Source of the DNA: an uncultured Brachyspira sp.
Lineage (GTDB): Bacteria; Spirochaetota; Brachyspiria; Brachyspirales; Brachyspiraceae
Length of the DNA: 64,000 bases
Assembly: GCF_944393015.1 (NCBI RefSeq)
Contig: NZ_CALXYQ010000010.1
Coordinates: 1-64,000, forward strand
Reading direction: 5' to 3'
The position numbers and the translations under genes were made by a program. The notes under the pieces were generated by a model. That model searched no databases and was not told where the DNA came from. It saw nothing but the letters and a program-made list of their open reading frames with translations. This document shows, piece after piece, positions 1-8,141 of this stretch (within the stretch, counting starts at the first letter, position 1; every line of letters starts with the position of its first letter).

Positions 1-1
1 A

Positions 2-142
2 GCAGAGAATGTTTTTATGAATGACAATGCTATAGTACCGATATATTTTTATTCTGAGGCACTTTTAGTATCTCCTAAATTAAAAAATGTAGAATATGAT
101 TCTCAAGGTTTATATAGATTTTTTAATGCGTATTTAGAGTAG
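2..142 (+). CDS. Oligopeptide ABC transporter substrate-binding protein, C-terminal fragment
   Basis: Only the last 46 codons are in the window; the gene begins upstream of base 1. The frame reads AENVFMNDNAIVPIYFYSEA and ends in FFNAYLE followed by TAG. The segment with MNDNAIVPIYFYS close to the C-terminus resembles the end of OppA/SBP_bac_5 periplasmic peptide-binding proteins, where a similar 'aPiiPly' stretch precedes the final helix. This is recognition of a short tail, so the family call is moderate. A modular dispersed repeat begins 18 bp after the stop codon. Confidence 0.6.
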   Translation, partial: AENVFMNDNAIVPIYFYSEALLVSPKLKNVEYDSQGLYRFFNAYLE

Positions 143-160
143 TTTTATTTATTTCCAAGA

Positions 161-356
161 CGCACGGTAAGCGAATTTTTATATATAATTAAAGTTATAT
201 TTATAATTAAATTCATATTTAAAATTCATTTTATCGTGCGTTAAATACATTTTAAATTTAATTTAAACTTGGGCGGGTGCTAAAATTTATAAATAAACTA
301 TAAAGATAATGAAAGTTAAAAATTCTAAATTAGATAAAAAGAAATAAAGGGCGGGG
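161..356 (+). repeat. Modular dispersed repeat, copy A (core plus right arm)
   Basis: The core runs from CGCACG at 161 to CGTGCG ending at 240 (80 bp). An arm follows with GGGCGGG at 271 and GGGCGGGG ending at 356. The copy lies directly downstream of the oligopeptide-binding protein gene and is inverted relative to copy B. Spacer sequence is AT-rich and not conserved. Confidence 0.85.
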
Positions 357-589
357 TTTTTAAATATAGTTCAAAAATTATATTATTTTATATCAACTTT
401 TCTCGGACTTCGTAAAAGCTGCAAAAGAACATATAGCAATGGGACTTAATTAAAAATTCTATCAGCATTAGATATGGAATTCCATCGATACGCAACATAT
501 TATTTTTACAAATTCATATTAAAACATTTATTTTATTATTAAGCTAAAAATTATAAATGAAATAAAAAATAATTTTTGAATTTTACTTA
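357..589. other. Intergenic stretch between two inverted repeats
   Basis: No open reading frame with coding character is visible here. A slightly GC-richer patch at about 385-490 (around ctcggacttcg and ccatcgatacgc) resembles the short GC-rich fragments seen elsewhere in the window and may be a remnant of an older insertion. Nothing more can be assigned. Confidence 0.4.
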
Positions 590-790
590 CACTTGCCCAC
601 CCTCTAGGCTTTTTACAATAATAAGTAATTTTTGTATTATTTTTCTTTTTTACTTTTAACTGTTATTTTAACACCCACCCTAGATGTTAATTAAATTTTT
701 TGTGCCTATTAACGCACGATTAACTTTTTTATAAATTGGGATTAATTTTATAATATAATCCTATTATGTTTATAATCTTCTCTGCGTGCG
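590..790 (-). repeat. Modular dispersed repeat, copy B (left arm plus core)
   Basis: The order is CCCACCC near 596, CCCACCC at 674-680, CGCACG at 713 and CGTGCG ending at 790. The core is 78 bp. It is the mirror image of copy A, so the two cores face outwards towards the flanking genes. The core ends 9 bp from the stop codon of the xylulokinase remnant. Confidence 0.85.
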
Positions 791-799
791 TAATATAAC

Positions 800-1338
800 C
801 TAATAAGCCATATTTTTTAATTTACTCATCAATTCAAAATTTCTTTTATAGCATTCTTTAAATACTTGATAATATTCAAAGTCAATTTTCACATTCTCAT
901 TAATTGAGTTATAGGCTTGTCATTGTAAGTTATAATATTTTTTACAGCATCTTCATAGCTTGAATACTCTTTATCAGAAACAGCCGAAGTTATAGCTGCC
1001 CCTAATGCGCCTGCTTCTTAATCTTTGAAATATAAATCTCCCTATTTAAAATATCAGTCTAAATCGAAGCCATACATCACTATAAGAACCTCCACCAGAA
1101 TCTATTAATTATTGCATTTAATATTAAAATCATCAGTCAAAATCATAAAGCAGTCTTTTAAAGAATATACAACTCTATAACAGCAATTAAAATATGATAT
1201 CTATATGATTTAAGTTAATACTAAAAACATATCAAAATCATAATCCTTTTGAGATAATACTGCCATTTCTATATTTGATGTCATTATTAAAGTTTTTACA
1301 GATGAAGTTCCTAAATCTATACCAATATAGTAATTCAT
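800..1338 (-). pseudogene. xylB: Xylulokinase (FGGY family) pseudogene
   Basis: The minus strand starts with MNYYIGIDLGTSSVKTLIM, the first ATP-binding strand of FGGY sugar kinases. After about 40 codons the frame is lost. Further on, other frames give SGGGSYSDVW and then EAGALGAAITSAVS, the conserved C-terminal FGGY elements, followed by a tail to a TAG at 800. Only about 180 codons' worth of DNA remains where the family has about 500, so most of the central region is deleted, and there are several stops and frameshifts. The intact enzyme phosphorylates D-xylulose. This copy cannot make it. Confidence 0.85.
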
Positions 1339-1368
1339 AATTAGTTTATTAAAAGCAGTATTTTTTAA

Positions 1369-1396
1369 TTGATTTTTTTCATAAAAGTATTATAAT
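1369..1396 (+). promoter_or_regulatory. Predicted sigma70-type promoter for apt
   Basis: TTGATT at 1369-1374 and TATAAT at 1391-1396 are separated by 16 bp. They lie about 55 bp upstream of the apt start codon and just beyond the 5' end of the oppositely oriented xylulokinase remnant. Confidence 0.55.
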
Positions 1397-1449
1397 AAAA
1401 AGCTGTGTAATTGTTTACATAATTATTTTTAAATAAAACGAGGTGTTAT

Positions 1450-1962
1450 ATGGAGTTAAAAGACTATATAAGAAATATTCAAGATTATCCTAAACAAGGC
1501 ATACTTTTTAGAGATATCACTACATTACTTCAAAATAAAGATGCTTTCAAATATGCAATAGATAAAATGGCTGAGCAAATAAGCAGCGAAAAAATAGATT
1601 ATATAGTTGGAGCAGAAAGCAGAGGTTTTTTAGTAGGTTCAGCATTAGCTTATAAACTAAACTGCGGATTTATTCCTGTAAGAAAAAAAGGAAAACTTCC
1701 TTACAAGACTATTTCAGAAGAATATGCTCTAGAATACGGCACAGATACTTTATATATGCATGAAGATGCACTTAAAAAAGGCGATAGAGTTTTGATAGTA
1801 GATGACCTAATTGCTACAGGCGGAACTGCACTTGCTATGATCAAAATGGTTGAAAAATTAGAGGGTATAGTTGTAGGCTCTTCTTTCTTAATAGAATTAA
1901 AAGAATTAAACGGAAGAAAAGAAATAGAGAAATATCCGGTTCATGTTCTCATAGAATATTAA
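1450..1962 (+). CDS. apt: Adenine phosphoribosyltransferase
   Basis: This cytoplasmic purine-salvage enzyme joins adenine to PRPP to give AMP and pyrophosphate. The 170-residue length is normal for Apt. Visible family features are YPKQGILFRDITTLL near the N-terminus, VGAESRGFLVGSALA (residues 54-68), the KKGKLPYKT loop and the PRPP-binding loop VLIVDDLIATGGTA (residues 113-126). The start ATG follows GAGGTG at a good distance. It is the first gene after the repeat-rich left end; groES follows 112 bp downstream with its own predicted promoter, so the two are probably transcribed separately. Confidence 0.96.
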   Translation: MELKDYIRNIQDYPKQGILFRDITTLLQNKDAFKYAIDKMAEQISSEKIDYIVGAESRGFLVGSALAYKLNCGFIPVRKKGKLPYKTISEEYALEYGTDTLYMHEDALKKGDRVLIVDDLIATGGTALAMIKMVEKLEGIVVGSSFLIELKELNGRKEIEKYPVHVLIEY

Positions 1963-1986
1963 GGAATATTACTATTTAATCAGTTA

Positions 1987-2015
1987 TTGACTTTTAACAT
2001 TTTTTATTATAGAAT
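1987..2015 (+). promoter_or_regulatory. Predicted promoter for groES
   Basis: TTGACT at 1987-1992 and TAGAAT at 2010-2015 are separated by 17 bp, with a strong AAGGAGA ribosome site just before the ATG at 2075. No CIRCE inverted repeat (TTAGCACTC-N9-GAGTGCTAA) is visible between promoter and gene, so HrcA control is not evident. Confidence 0.5.
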
Positions 2016-2074
2016 ATAGCAAAAATTATTAAAAAAAATTATCGAAATAAATACATTTTAAGGAGATATAAAAT

Positions 2075-2341
2075 ATGTCATCTATTAAACCATTAGCAGA
2101 TAGAGTTCTTTTAAAAGTATTAGAACAAGAAGAAAAAACTTCAAGCGGAATACTTCTCCCAGATACAGCTAAAGAAAAAACTCAGAAAGCAGAAGTTATA
2201 GAAGTAGGAGACAGCGAAGATATAAAAGTAAAAAAAGGCGATATAGTTATATATGATAAATATGCTGGTATTCAAATAAAAGAAGGCGATACTGAATATT
2301 TAATAGTAAAAAATGAAGAGATAGTTGCTCTTATAAAATAA
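2075..2341 (+). CDS. groES: Co-chaperonin GroES
   Basis: GroES is the heptameric lid of the GroEL folding chamber in the cytoplasm. The 88-residue protein opens with IKPLADRVLLKVLEQEEKT and contains the mobile-loop segment (SSGILLPDTAKEKTQ, residues 23-37) and the core strand GDIVIYDKYAG. Length is close to the usual 90-97 residues. No groEL follows: a terminator lies immediately downstream, so the chaperonin partner must be encoded elsewhere. Confidence 0.96.
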   Translation: MSSIKPLADRVLLKVLEQEEKTSSGILLPDTAKEKTQKAEVIEVGDSEDIKVKKGDIVIYDKYAGIQIKEGDTEYLIVKNEEIVALIK

Positions 2342-2368
2342 TTAATAGCTATACAAATAAAAAATAAA

Positions 2369-2411
2369 AAGAACACTAATCTTTAAAAAAAAAGATGGTG
2401 TTCTTTTTTAC
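2369..2411 (+). terminator. Rho-independent terminator after groES
   Basis: The arms AGAACACTAATCTTT and AAAGATGGTGTTCT pair around an A-rich loop, followed by a run of T. It lies about 30 bp after the groES stop. Confidence 0.85.
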
Positions 2412-2574
2412 TAATTAGGGTTTTTGGCAGTTTATATTATTGTTAATAAAACTTTTTCGTATCATAAAGAATTAATAAGGTTAAATAATATAACAAATTA
2501 TATTATTTAATTTTATTAATTTATTCGATAATTAAATCATTAATTTCATTTCTTTAATCAGGAGATTTTTATAA

Positions 2575-3804
2575 ATGCTAAAATATTTCATAATATTTCT
2601 TGCAATATTAAATATAGTGTATGCTCAAGATAATACCACTAACAAAGATCCTGAATATAAATTCACTTACGAAAAAGAAAATAATTTTACTATATATAAA
2701 GAAACAGATGAAACTAATGAATCAGATACTACAAATACTCAAAATGAAATATCTATAATGCTTGAAAGAAGAGGCTTTCCTCTTGTTAATAGATTGGTAA
2801 GATTCACATCATTACATCCTGATATGTTTGATTTTGAAATAGATGAAAATCAAAAAGAAGAAATACTTTTAAAAGAAATTGATGAAAATGAAGAAGCTGC
2901 AGTAAATACTAATGAATCAACTAATATGTATACCAATATATACGTAGTTCCTACAGATGAAAACGGAATAGCAAAGGCTAAATTAAATTTAAAAAATCCT
3001 GGAAACGGCGTTGTGCTTATGCATATACTTTATGTTGGGTCTACCGGAAATACAAATATATCTTATGAAGAATATGCCTATGTAAATATAGAAGAAAAAA
3101 AAGAAAATCGAATATCTTCAAAACTATTAATTGGAGATAGCGATGATGTAAATATTAAAAGCTCTGTATTAATAACATCAACTTTATTTCCGTCTTTATT
3201 TTTAGTATCTATAGCATTAATATTTATAAGCTACTTTAAACATATATATGAAGAATATAGAAATAGTAAATCTAAAATCATCATATATACTTTCTTTGGA
3301 TTTGCATCTATAAAAAAGAATTTTGCTCTTATGATATTCATAATATTGACAGAGCTATTAATAGTAGCTTGTTTTCTGCTTTTAGATAGTTATATATTCT
3401 CTGTTATACTTATAGCATTCTTTATAGCCGGCTTCTTAATGAAAAGAGAAAAAATATATGCTATAGCCTTTTTTATACTAGCTTGTATTTCTACAATATA
3501 CCTTTATCTTGAAACATTTTCCACTCATATTGCTACAGAATATATAGTCAATAATGCTGTTATGGGAAATCCTGTATTTGTGTTCTTTTTCTTTTTAATA
3601 TTCACTGCATTAGCAGGAGGAATATATATACCTATATGTGTATTAATATTATATCAAACTGTATTTGTTATGAGTGATACATCTTTAATAACAGCTTTAA
3701 TTGGAATATTTGTATCTTCTATATTCTATATCGTAAAAGTAAAAAAAAATATTCCTTTCCTATACAGACTTAATTTATTGAAAATAAAAGATAATAATAG
3801 GTAA
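2575..3804 (+). CDS. Hypothetical exported protein with Ig-like N-terminal region and membrane C-terminus
   Basis: I do not recognise a named family. The 409-residue protein starts with a signal peptide (MLKYFIIFLAILNIVYAQD, cleavage probably after AQ). Residues 20-200 are hydrophilic and extracytoplasmic. The segment with GFPLVNRLVRFTS and then VPTDENGIAKAKLNLKNPG resembles the 'vtDenGxAxa.l' strand pattern of Big_1/invasin-type Ig folds. About six hydrophobic helices follow from roughly residue 197 to 395, and the protein ends in a basic tail. A strong AGGAGA site precedes the ATG. The next gene starts 3 bp after its stop, so the two form an operon. A sensory or envelope role is conceivable but unsupported. 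Confidence 0.75.
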   Translation: MLKYFIIFLAILNIVYAQDNTTNKDPEYKFTYEKENNFTIYKETDETNESDTTNTQNEISIMLERRGFPLVNRLVRFTSLHPDMFDFEIDENQKEEILLKEIDENEEAAVNTNESTNMYTNIYVVPTDENGIAKAKLNLKNPGNGVVLMHILYVGSTGNTNISYEEYAYVNIEEKKENRISSKLLIGDSDDVNIKSSVLITSTLFPSLFLVSIALIFISYFKHIYEEYRNSKSKIIIYTFFGFASIKKNFALMIFIILTELLIVACFLLLDSYIFSVILIAFFIAGFLMKREKIYAIAFFILACISTIYLYLETFSTHIATEYIVNNAVMGNPVFVFFFFLIFTALAGGIYIPICVLILYQTVFVMSDTSLITALIGIFVSSIFYIVKVKKNIPFLYRLNLLKIKDNNR

Positions 3805-3807
3805 TAT

Positions 3808-4086
3808 ATGGTTTTTAATTTATTAAGAGACTTAGAACTGCTTTTATCCGATATAGTTTTTAGCGGCGTAAACAATATAGATTACAGCACTATAGACAAA
3901 ATAGAAGTTTTAGCAAAAAGGTTTGAAAAAATGTCTATGGAAAATATAAAAAATTTATTAATGGAATTTATAGATTCATTAAAAAAATATAAAACAGATG
4001 AAGATAAAAAAACAAATATAAAAGAAGTATCAGACAATATTGCTAAAATAGAATTTTATATAAGAAACGCTTTATCTTATGAATAA
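3808..4086 (+). CDS. Hypothetical small helical protein
   Basis: This 92-residue soluble protein has no signal peptide or membrane segment and is rich in Lys, Glu, Asp and Ile with an amphipathic, all-helical look. Its ATG lies 3 bp after the stop of the membrane protein gene, so it is probably translationally coupled to it and may work with it. It converges on smpB with only 7 bp between stop codons and no obvious terminator. No family is recognised. Confidence 0.7.
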   Translation: MVFNLLRDLELLLSDIVFSGVNNIDYSTIDKIEVLAKRFEKMSMENIKNLLMEFIDSLKKYKTDEDKKTNIKEVSDNIAKIEFYIRNALSYE

Positions 4087-4093
4087 AATTACT

Positions 4094-4579
4094 TTATCTT
4101 TTTATATATCTTTCCATTTCTCTATCTAAAGTCTTTCTTTTTAGAGTTTCTCTTTTATCATGAAGCTTCTTACCTTTTGCCAAAGCTAATTCTACTTTAA
4201 CTTTTCCTCTAGAAAAATATAATTTAACAGGGATTAAAGTAAGACCTTGTTCTTTAATTTTTCCGTATAATCTTCTTAATTCCCTTTTCTTCATTAAAAG
4301 TTTTCTTTCTCTTAAAGGTTCATGATTATTTCTGTTTCCGAAATGATAAGGAGATATATGCATATTAACTATAAAAAGCTCACCCTTTTTGAAAGAGGCA
4401 TAACTATCAGACATATTAACACTTCTCTCTCTAAGAGATTTTACTTCTGTACCAAGCAAAACGATACCTGCCTCAAATTTCTCTACAAGCTCATAATTAA
4501 AGAGAGCCTTTTTATTTTTTACTATTTCACCAGAAGAAATAGTATTGCTGCCTGATTTTTTATCCTTTTTACTAGCCAT
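4094..4579 (-). CDS. smpB: SsrA-binding protein SmpB
   Basis: SmpB binds tmRNA and delivers it to stalled ribosomes for trans-translation. The 161-residue length is typical. Family signatures are NKKALFNYELVEKFEAGIVL, GTEVKSLRERSVNMSDSYA and LFIVNMHISPYHFGNRNNHEP, then the basic region KLYFSRGKVKVELALAKGKK and the Lys/Arg-rich tail (KRETLKRKTLDREMERYIKR) that enters the ribosomal A site. The first 15 residues are a Lys/Ser-rich extension common in SmpB. A strong promoter lies just upstream. Confidence 0.97.
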   Translation of the reverse strand: MASKKDKKSGSNTISSGEIVKNKKALFNYELVEKFEAGIVLLGTEVKSLRERSVNMSDSYASFKKGELFIVNMHISPYHFGNRNNHEPLRERKLLMKKRELRRLYGKIKEQGLTLIPVKLYFSRGKVKVELALAKGKKLHDKRETLKRKTLDREMERYIKR

Positions 4580-4609
4580 AATACATTACCATAATATTTA
4601 AGTATATAG

Positions 4610-4637
4610 ATTATACTAAAATAAATAAATTTGTCAA
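4610..4637 (-). promoter_or_regulatory. Predicted sigma70-type promoter for smpB
   Basis: On the minus strand TTGACA (4637-4632) and TATAAT (4615-4610) are both perfect consensus hexamers with 16 bp spacing. The promoter lies 30-60 bp upstream of the smpB ATG and immediately beside the terminator of the upstream DUF305 gene. Confidence 0.75.
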
Positions 4638-4651
4638 TTATTCAATATATA

Positions 4652-4687
4652 CAAAAAGAGCCGGAATTTTTAATTCCAGCTCTTTTA
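4652..4687 (-). terminator. Rho-independent terminator after the DUF305 lipoprotein gene
   Basis: Read on the minus strand, AAAGAGCTGGAATT pairs with AATTCCGGCTCTTT around a short A loop, followed by a T-rich tract. Confidence 0.8.
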
Positions 4688-4703
4688 TCAAATTTTATAA
4701 ATT

Positions 4704-5369
4704 TTAACTCATAGAATTAATCATATTATTCATATCTTCTATTTCTTTTTCCTGTGCTTTTATTATTCTGTTTGCTATCTCTTTTATTTTATCATCTTTA
4801 GTATATTCTAATATCTTTTTAGAAACATCAATAGCTGCCTGATGATGAGGTATCATGCCTTTAAGAAAATCTATATCATTATTTCCTGTCATTTCAATAG
4901 CAGACATATCAGACATCATATTGTCCATAATGATCTGCATTTCATTTCCTATAGCTTCAGTATCTATACCGCTGTAATCTGTATTTTTAGCATTTAATTC
5001 TTTAATCAATGCATCAAATTCTGTAACTTCTTTATTCTGTTCTGTTATTATATTATTAGCTAACTCTATTAACTTTTCATTTTTAGTAGTTTCTAATAAT
5101 TTTTGAGAAGAAAGAATAGCACCTTTATGATGAGGAATCATATTAAATAAAAAATCAGCATCTATATTAGCAGTTTTTTGAAAATCCTGCTCCATCATAG
5201 GCTGATGCATTAAATCTATAATCTCAGAACCTCCTCCTTGATGCATAGAATGAGCTGAATGATCCATACTGTTTGTATCTGCTGCTGCATTGGAATTATT
5301 TTTTCCTGAGCATGATATAAATAATAAAGCAGCTAAAGAAATAATAAATGTTGTTATAATTTTTTTCAT
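4704..5369 (-). CDS. DUF305 (ferritin-like) lipoprotein, two domains
   Basis: The 221-residue protein begins with MKKIITTFIISLAALLFISC, a signal peptide ending in a lipobox-like FISC, so it is probably a lipoprotein. A Met/His-rich stretch (MDHSAHSMHQGG) follows. Two related DUF305 units carry FLFNMIPHHKGAILSSQKLL (residues 74-93) and DFLKGMIPHHQAAIDVSKKI (residues 168-187). The MIPHH motif is the hallmark of DUF305, a ferritin-like four-helix family often found with copper and other metal resistance genes. Function is not proven; metal binding through His and Met is an inference. It is a single gene with its own terminator. Confidence 0.85.
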   Translation of the reverse strand: MKKIITTFIISLAALLFISCSGKNNSNAAADTNSMDHSAHSMHQGGGSEIIDLMHQPMMEQDFQKTANIDADFLFNMIPHHKGAILSSQKLLETTKNEKLIELANNIITEQNKEVTEFDALIKELNAKNTDYSGIDTEAIGNEMQIIMDNMMSDMSAIEMTGNNDIDFLKGMIPHHQAAIDVSKKILEYTKDDKIKEIANRIIKAQEKEIEDMNNMINSMS

Positions 5370-5485
5370 TTTCCATCCTTTTATTTATTTTTTATCATTG
5401 ATTTTTATTCAATCTAATAACTTTTATAATATGAAAAAAGTAAAAAATTATAATGATATTAAAAACTATATCTAATTAAACAATA

Positions 5486-5995
5486 TTAATCATCATCAAA
5501 TATAGGTTTCTGTATTATGCATATAGTTTTATTGATTTTATCAGAATCTCCGAAATATGCTTTAACGAAAGGTATTGAAACTATATTATTATTTTCTTTT
5601 AATTTAATTTCAAATACATAATTAGAAGGAAGGCTGTATACATCAATTATCTCACCATAAATATTATTATCAGTATCTATGATTTTGTAGCCTATTAATT
5701 CGGCCTCATAGAAAGTATCATCATCTAATTGAGGCAAATATGAAGAATCTATAAATATGTCAAGCCCTATTAACTTTTGAGCAAGTTCTATAGTATTTAT
5801 ATCTTTTAATTGGAACACAAAAGATTTGTTCTTCTTTTTGACATTTAATAGAGTAAATGTTTGATTGTTGATGATAACAGGCGTATTGTTAGTTAAAACA
5901 GGAAGAGAGGTAAAATAACTCTTATCAGAAAAAGCAATTTCTACCTCTCCTTTTAAACCATGTAAACCTGTGATTTTGCTGTAAAAAAAAATCAA
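5486..5995 (-). CDS. rimM: Ribosome maturation factor RimM
   Basis: RimM binds ribosomal protein S19 and helps 16S rRNA processing in the 30S head. The 169-residue protein shows the N-terminal RimM barrel start (KITGLHGLKGEVEIAF) and the PRC-barrel half (FYEAELIGYKIID, then GEIIDVYSLPSNYVFEI and VSIPFVKAYF). The start codon overlaps the stop of the KH-domain gene by 4 bp, a tight translational coupling. It is the last visible gene of the ffh-rpsP-khpA-rimM operon; the usual next genes trmD and rplS are not present here. Confidence 0.92.
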   Translation of the reverse strand: MIFFYSKITGLHGLKGEVEIAFSDKSYFTSLPVLTNNTPVIINNQTFTLLNVKKKNKSFVFQLKDINTIELAQKLIGLDIFIDSSYLPQLDDDTFYEAELIGYKIIDTDNNIYGEIIDVYSLPSNYVFEIKLKENNNIVSIPFVKAYFGDSDKINKTICIIQKPIFDDD

Positions 5996-6234
5996 TTGTC
6001 AATAATCTCAAGCATTACACGTTTACCACTTTTCATGGAAGCTGCAAAAAGAATAGTACGTAATGCATGGGCAATACGACCTCTTTTACCTATAATTTTA
6101 CCTATGTCGCTTTGGTTCACTTTCAATTCCAGAATCGTACTCTTCTCACCTTCAATAACCTTAACACTAACACCATCGGGCTCATCCACTAATTTTTTAG
6201 CCAAATACTCAATAAGCTCTTTTTCTTCCGTCAT
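5992..6234 (-). CDS. khpA: KH-domain RNA-binding protein KhpA
   Basis: This 80-residue protein is a single KH domain. The nucleic-acid-binding loop is seen as IGKIIGKRGRIAHALRTIL (GKRGR, residues 49-53). KhpA (YlqC) proteins bind RNA and in Gram-positive bacteria pair with KhpB/Jag. The gene lies between rpsP and rimM, the standard position of ylqC. AAGGAGTG precedes the ATG. Confidence 0.93.
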   Translation of the reverse strand: MTEEKELIEYLAKKLVDEPDGVSVKVIEGEKSTILELKVNQSDIGKIIGKRGRIAHALRTILFAASMKSGKRVMLEIIDN

Positions 6235-6266
6235 AGCACACTCCTTTATATATTATAAGACGTAAA

Positions 6267-6626
6267 TTAAGCTTCGCTCTTCTCCTCAGCAGATTCAGGC
6301 TTAGCTTGTTTACGATGTTTGCGCCTTTTTTCAGGATTTTTCAATGCTCTTTTTTTCTTTCTTTCAAGAGGAGCACCTTTATCTTTTTCCATTAAGCCTT
6401 CTTTTACAAGAATGCTTTTTACTACATAAGTTGGCTGTGCACCATTAGAAAGCCATTTTTTTAAGCCTTCTATGTTCAACTTATATAATACATCTTTAGC
6501 TTTAGGGTTAAACCAACCTAGCTCTTCAATAAAACGACCATCGCGTGGGAAACGAGCATCTGCAGCTACGATACGATAATGAGGCTCATGTTTGCGACCT
6601 ATACGTTTTAATCTTAATTTTACCAC
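6267..6626 (-). CDS. rpsP: 30S ribosomal protein S16
   Basis: The 119-residue protein starts [20 protein letters not shown] and continues with the S16 signatures [19 protein letters not shown] and [18 protein letters not shown] basic and then acidic C-terminal tail ([20 protein letters not shown]) extends past the roughly 80-90 residue core. It lies 22 bp after ffh and 32 bp before khpA in the same operon. Confidence 0.97.
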   Translation of the reverse strand: MVKLRLKRIGRKHEPHYRIVAADARFPRDGRFIEELGWFNPKAKDVLYKLNIEGLKKWLSNGAQPTYVVKSILVKEGLMEKDKGAPLERKKKRALKNPEKRRKHRKQAKPESAEEKSEA

Positions 6627-6648
6627 CTTTCTTTTCCTCCAAGTTTAT

Positions 6649-8004
6649 TTACATTAATTTGTTTAAATCATCTATAGACATACCCATACCCTCTAGGGAC
6701 TTTGCGAGCTTATCCATCTTTTTAGTACTGCCCATCATGTTTTTCATCATAGTAAATTGCTTTATAAGCTGATTTACATCATAAACACTTTGACCGCTTC
6801 CTTTAGATATTCTCATCTTTCTTGAATTATTCAAAGGAAATAGGGCTAATCTTTCTTTTTTAGTCATTGACTGTATAATAGCTTTATACTTTTTAAATTT
6901 CTCTTCTTCACGGATTAAAAGTTCTGTATCTACATTAGCCATACCCGGAATCATAGATGTCATTTTACTGAGTCCGCCCATTTTAGCAGTAGCTTCTATC
7001 TGCTTCAAGAAATCATTATAATCGAAATTATTCTCTATAACTTTCTGAAGCATTTCCTGAGCTTCTTTTTCACTTATAGCAGCACGGGCTTTTTCTACCA
7101 ATTTTACTATATCGCCCATACCGAGTATTTGTCCTGCTACTCTCTTAGCATCAAATACATCAATATCATCTAAATGCTCACCTACTCCGACAAACTTAAC
7201 AGATGAACCAGTGGCATATTTTAGAGATAAAGCGGCACCGCCTCTAACTCCGGAATCGAATTTTGTAAGTATAACACCATTAATTCCAATATTGTTTTGG
7301 AAACTTTTAGCAACATCATAAACACTTTGACCTGCTGTAGAATCCACAACCAATAATTTTTCTGTAACATTAGCAGAGTTTACAACACGTCTTAGTTCAA
7401 GCATCATTTCTTCATCTATCTCTAAGCGTCCTGCAGTATCCACTAATATCATATTATACTGCTCTTTTTTAGCAATTGAAAGTGCTTTTTTAAGTATTTT
7501 ATATGCTTTTTTCTCTTTAGTGTCTATATGATAAGGAACACCAACTTCTCTAGCCAAAACGGCAAGCTGTTCCATAGCGGCAGGTCTATGAACGTCAAGT
7601 CCTACAAGCATAACACGTCTTTTATCTTTATAATACTTAGCTAATTTAGCAGAAGTAGTAGTTTTACCAGAACCCTGAAGTCCGAAAAGCAAAGTTATAG
7701 TAGTTTTCTCAACAGGCTCTAATTTTAAACCGCTTTCACCCTCGCCTATCATATTAACCAAAGTATCATGAACATCGGCTACAAATTGATTAGCAGGCTC
7801 TACACCTTCTAATTTTTCTTTTCCTATAGCTCTGTTAGTAGCTTCTTCAAGAAACTTATCTGCAGCTTCTAAAGATACGTCAGCAGACAAGAGTGCTTCT
7901 TTTATAGTTAATAAACTATCTGTTATATCCTTATCTGTTAGGACTTTTTTTCCTTGTATTTTAGAGAATACATTAGATATAGATTTAGTTAAATTACCAA
8001 ACAC
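6649..8004 (-). CDS. ffh: Signal recognition particle GTPase Ffh
   Basis: Ffh binds signal sequences on ribosome-nascent chains with SRP RNA and docks them on FtsY. The 451-residue protein has the usual N domain (residues 1-95), then the G domain with G1 GLQGSGKTTT (108-117), DVHRPAA, DTAGRLEIDEEM and TKFDSG motifs, then the Met-rich M domain (about 300-451) with MTSMIPGMA, the RNA-binding SGKG-like motif seen as RISKGSGQSVYDVNQLI, and a Met-rich tail. It is the first gene of an operon with rpsP, khpA and rimM, a conserved arrangement. Confidence 0.97.
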   Translation of the reverse strand: MFGNLTKSISNVFSKIQGKKVLTDKDITDSLLTIKEALLSADVSLEAADKFLEEATNRAIGKEKLEGVEPANQFVADVHDTLVNMIGEGESGLKLEPVEKTTITLLFGLQGSGKTTTSAKLAKYYKDKRRVMLVGLDVHRPAAMEQLAVLAREVGVPYHIDTKEKKAYKILKKALSIAKKEQYNMILVDTAGRLEIDEEMMLELRRVVNSANVTEKLLVVDSTAGQSVYDVAKSFQNNIGINGVILTKFDSGVRGGAALSLKYATGSSVKFVGVGEHLDDIDVFDAKRVAGQILGMGDIVKLVEKARAAISEKEAQEMLQKVIENNFDYNDFLKQIEATAKMGGLSKMTSMIPGMANVDTELLIREEEKFKKYKAIIQSMTKKERLALFPLNNSRKMRISKGSGQSVYDVNQLIKQFTMMKNMMGSTKKMDKLAKSLEGMGMSIDDLNKLM

Positions 8005-8040
8005 TAAAAAACAACCTTATAAACATATTAATTCCTAGTA

Positions 8041-8070
8041 ATATTATACATAATATATTTTTAAAGTCAA
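8041..8070 (-). promoter_or_regulatory. Predicted promoter for the ffh operon
   Basis: On the minus strand TTGACT (8070-8065) and TAATAT (8046-8041) are separated by 18 bp, about 40 bp upstream of the ffh ATG. Confidence 0.55.
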
Positions 8071-8141
8071 TATTTAGCACAATTTTACAAAAAATTACAT
8101 ACGATAATAAAGAATATTATAATACATTTAATACATTAACA

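Noticed and set aside
161-240. Core palindrome as an ordinary transcription terminator
   Set aside because: The paired ends are about 68 bp apart with no T run, and several genes have a separate good terminator.
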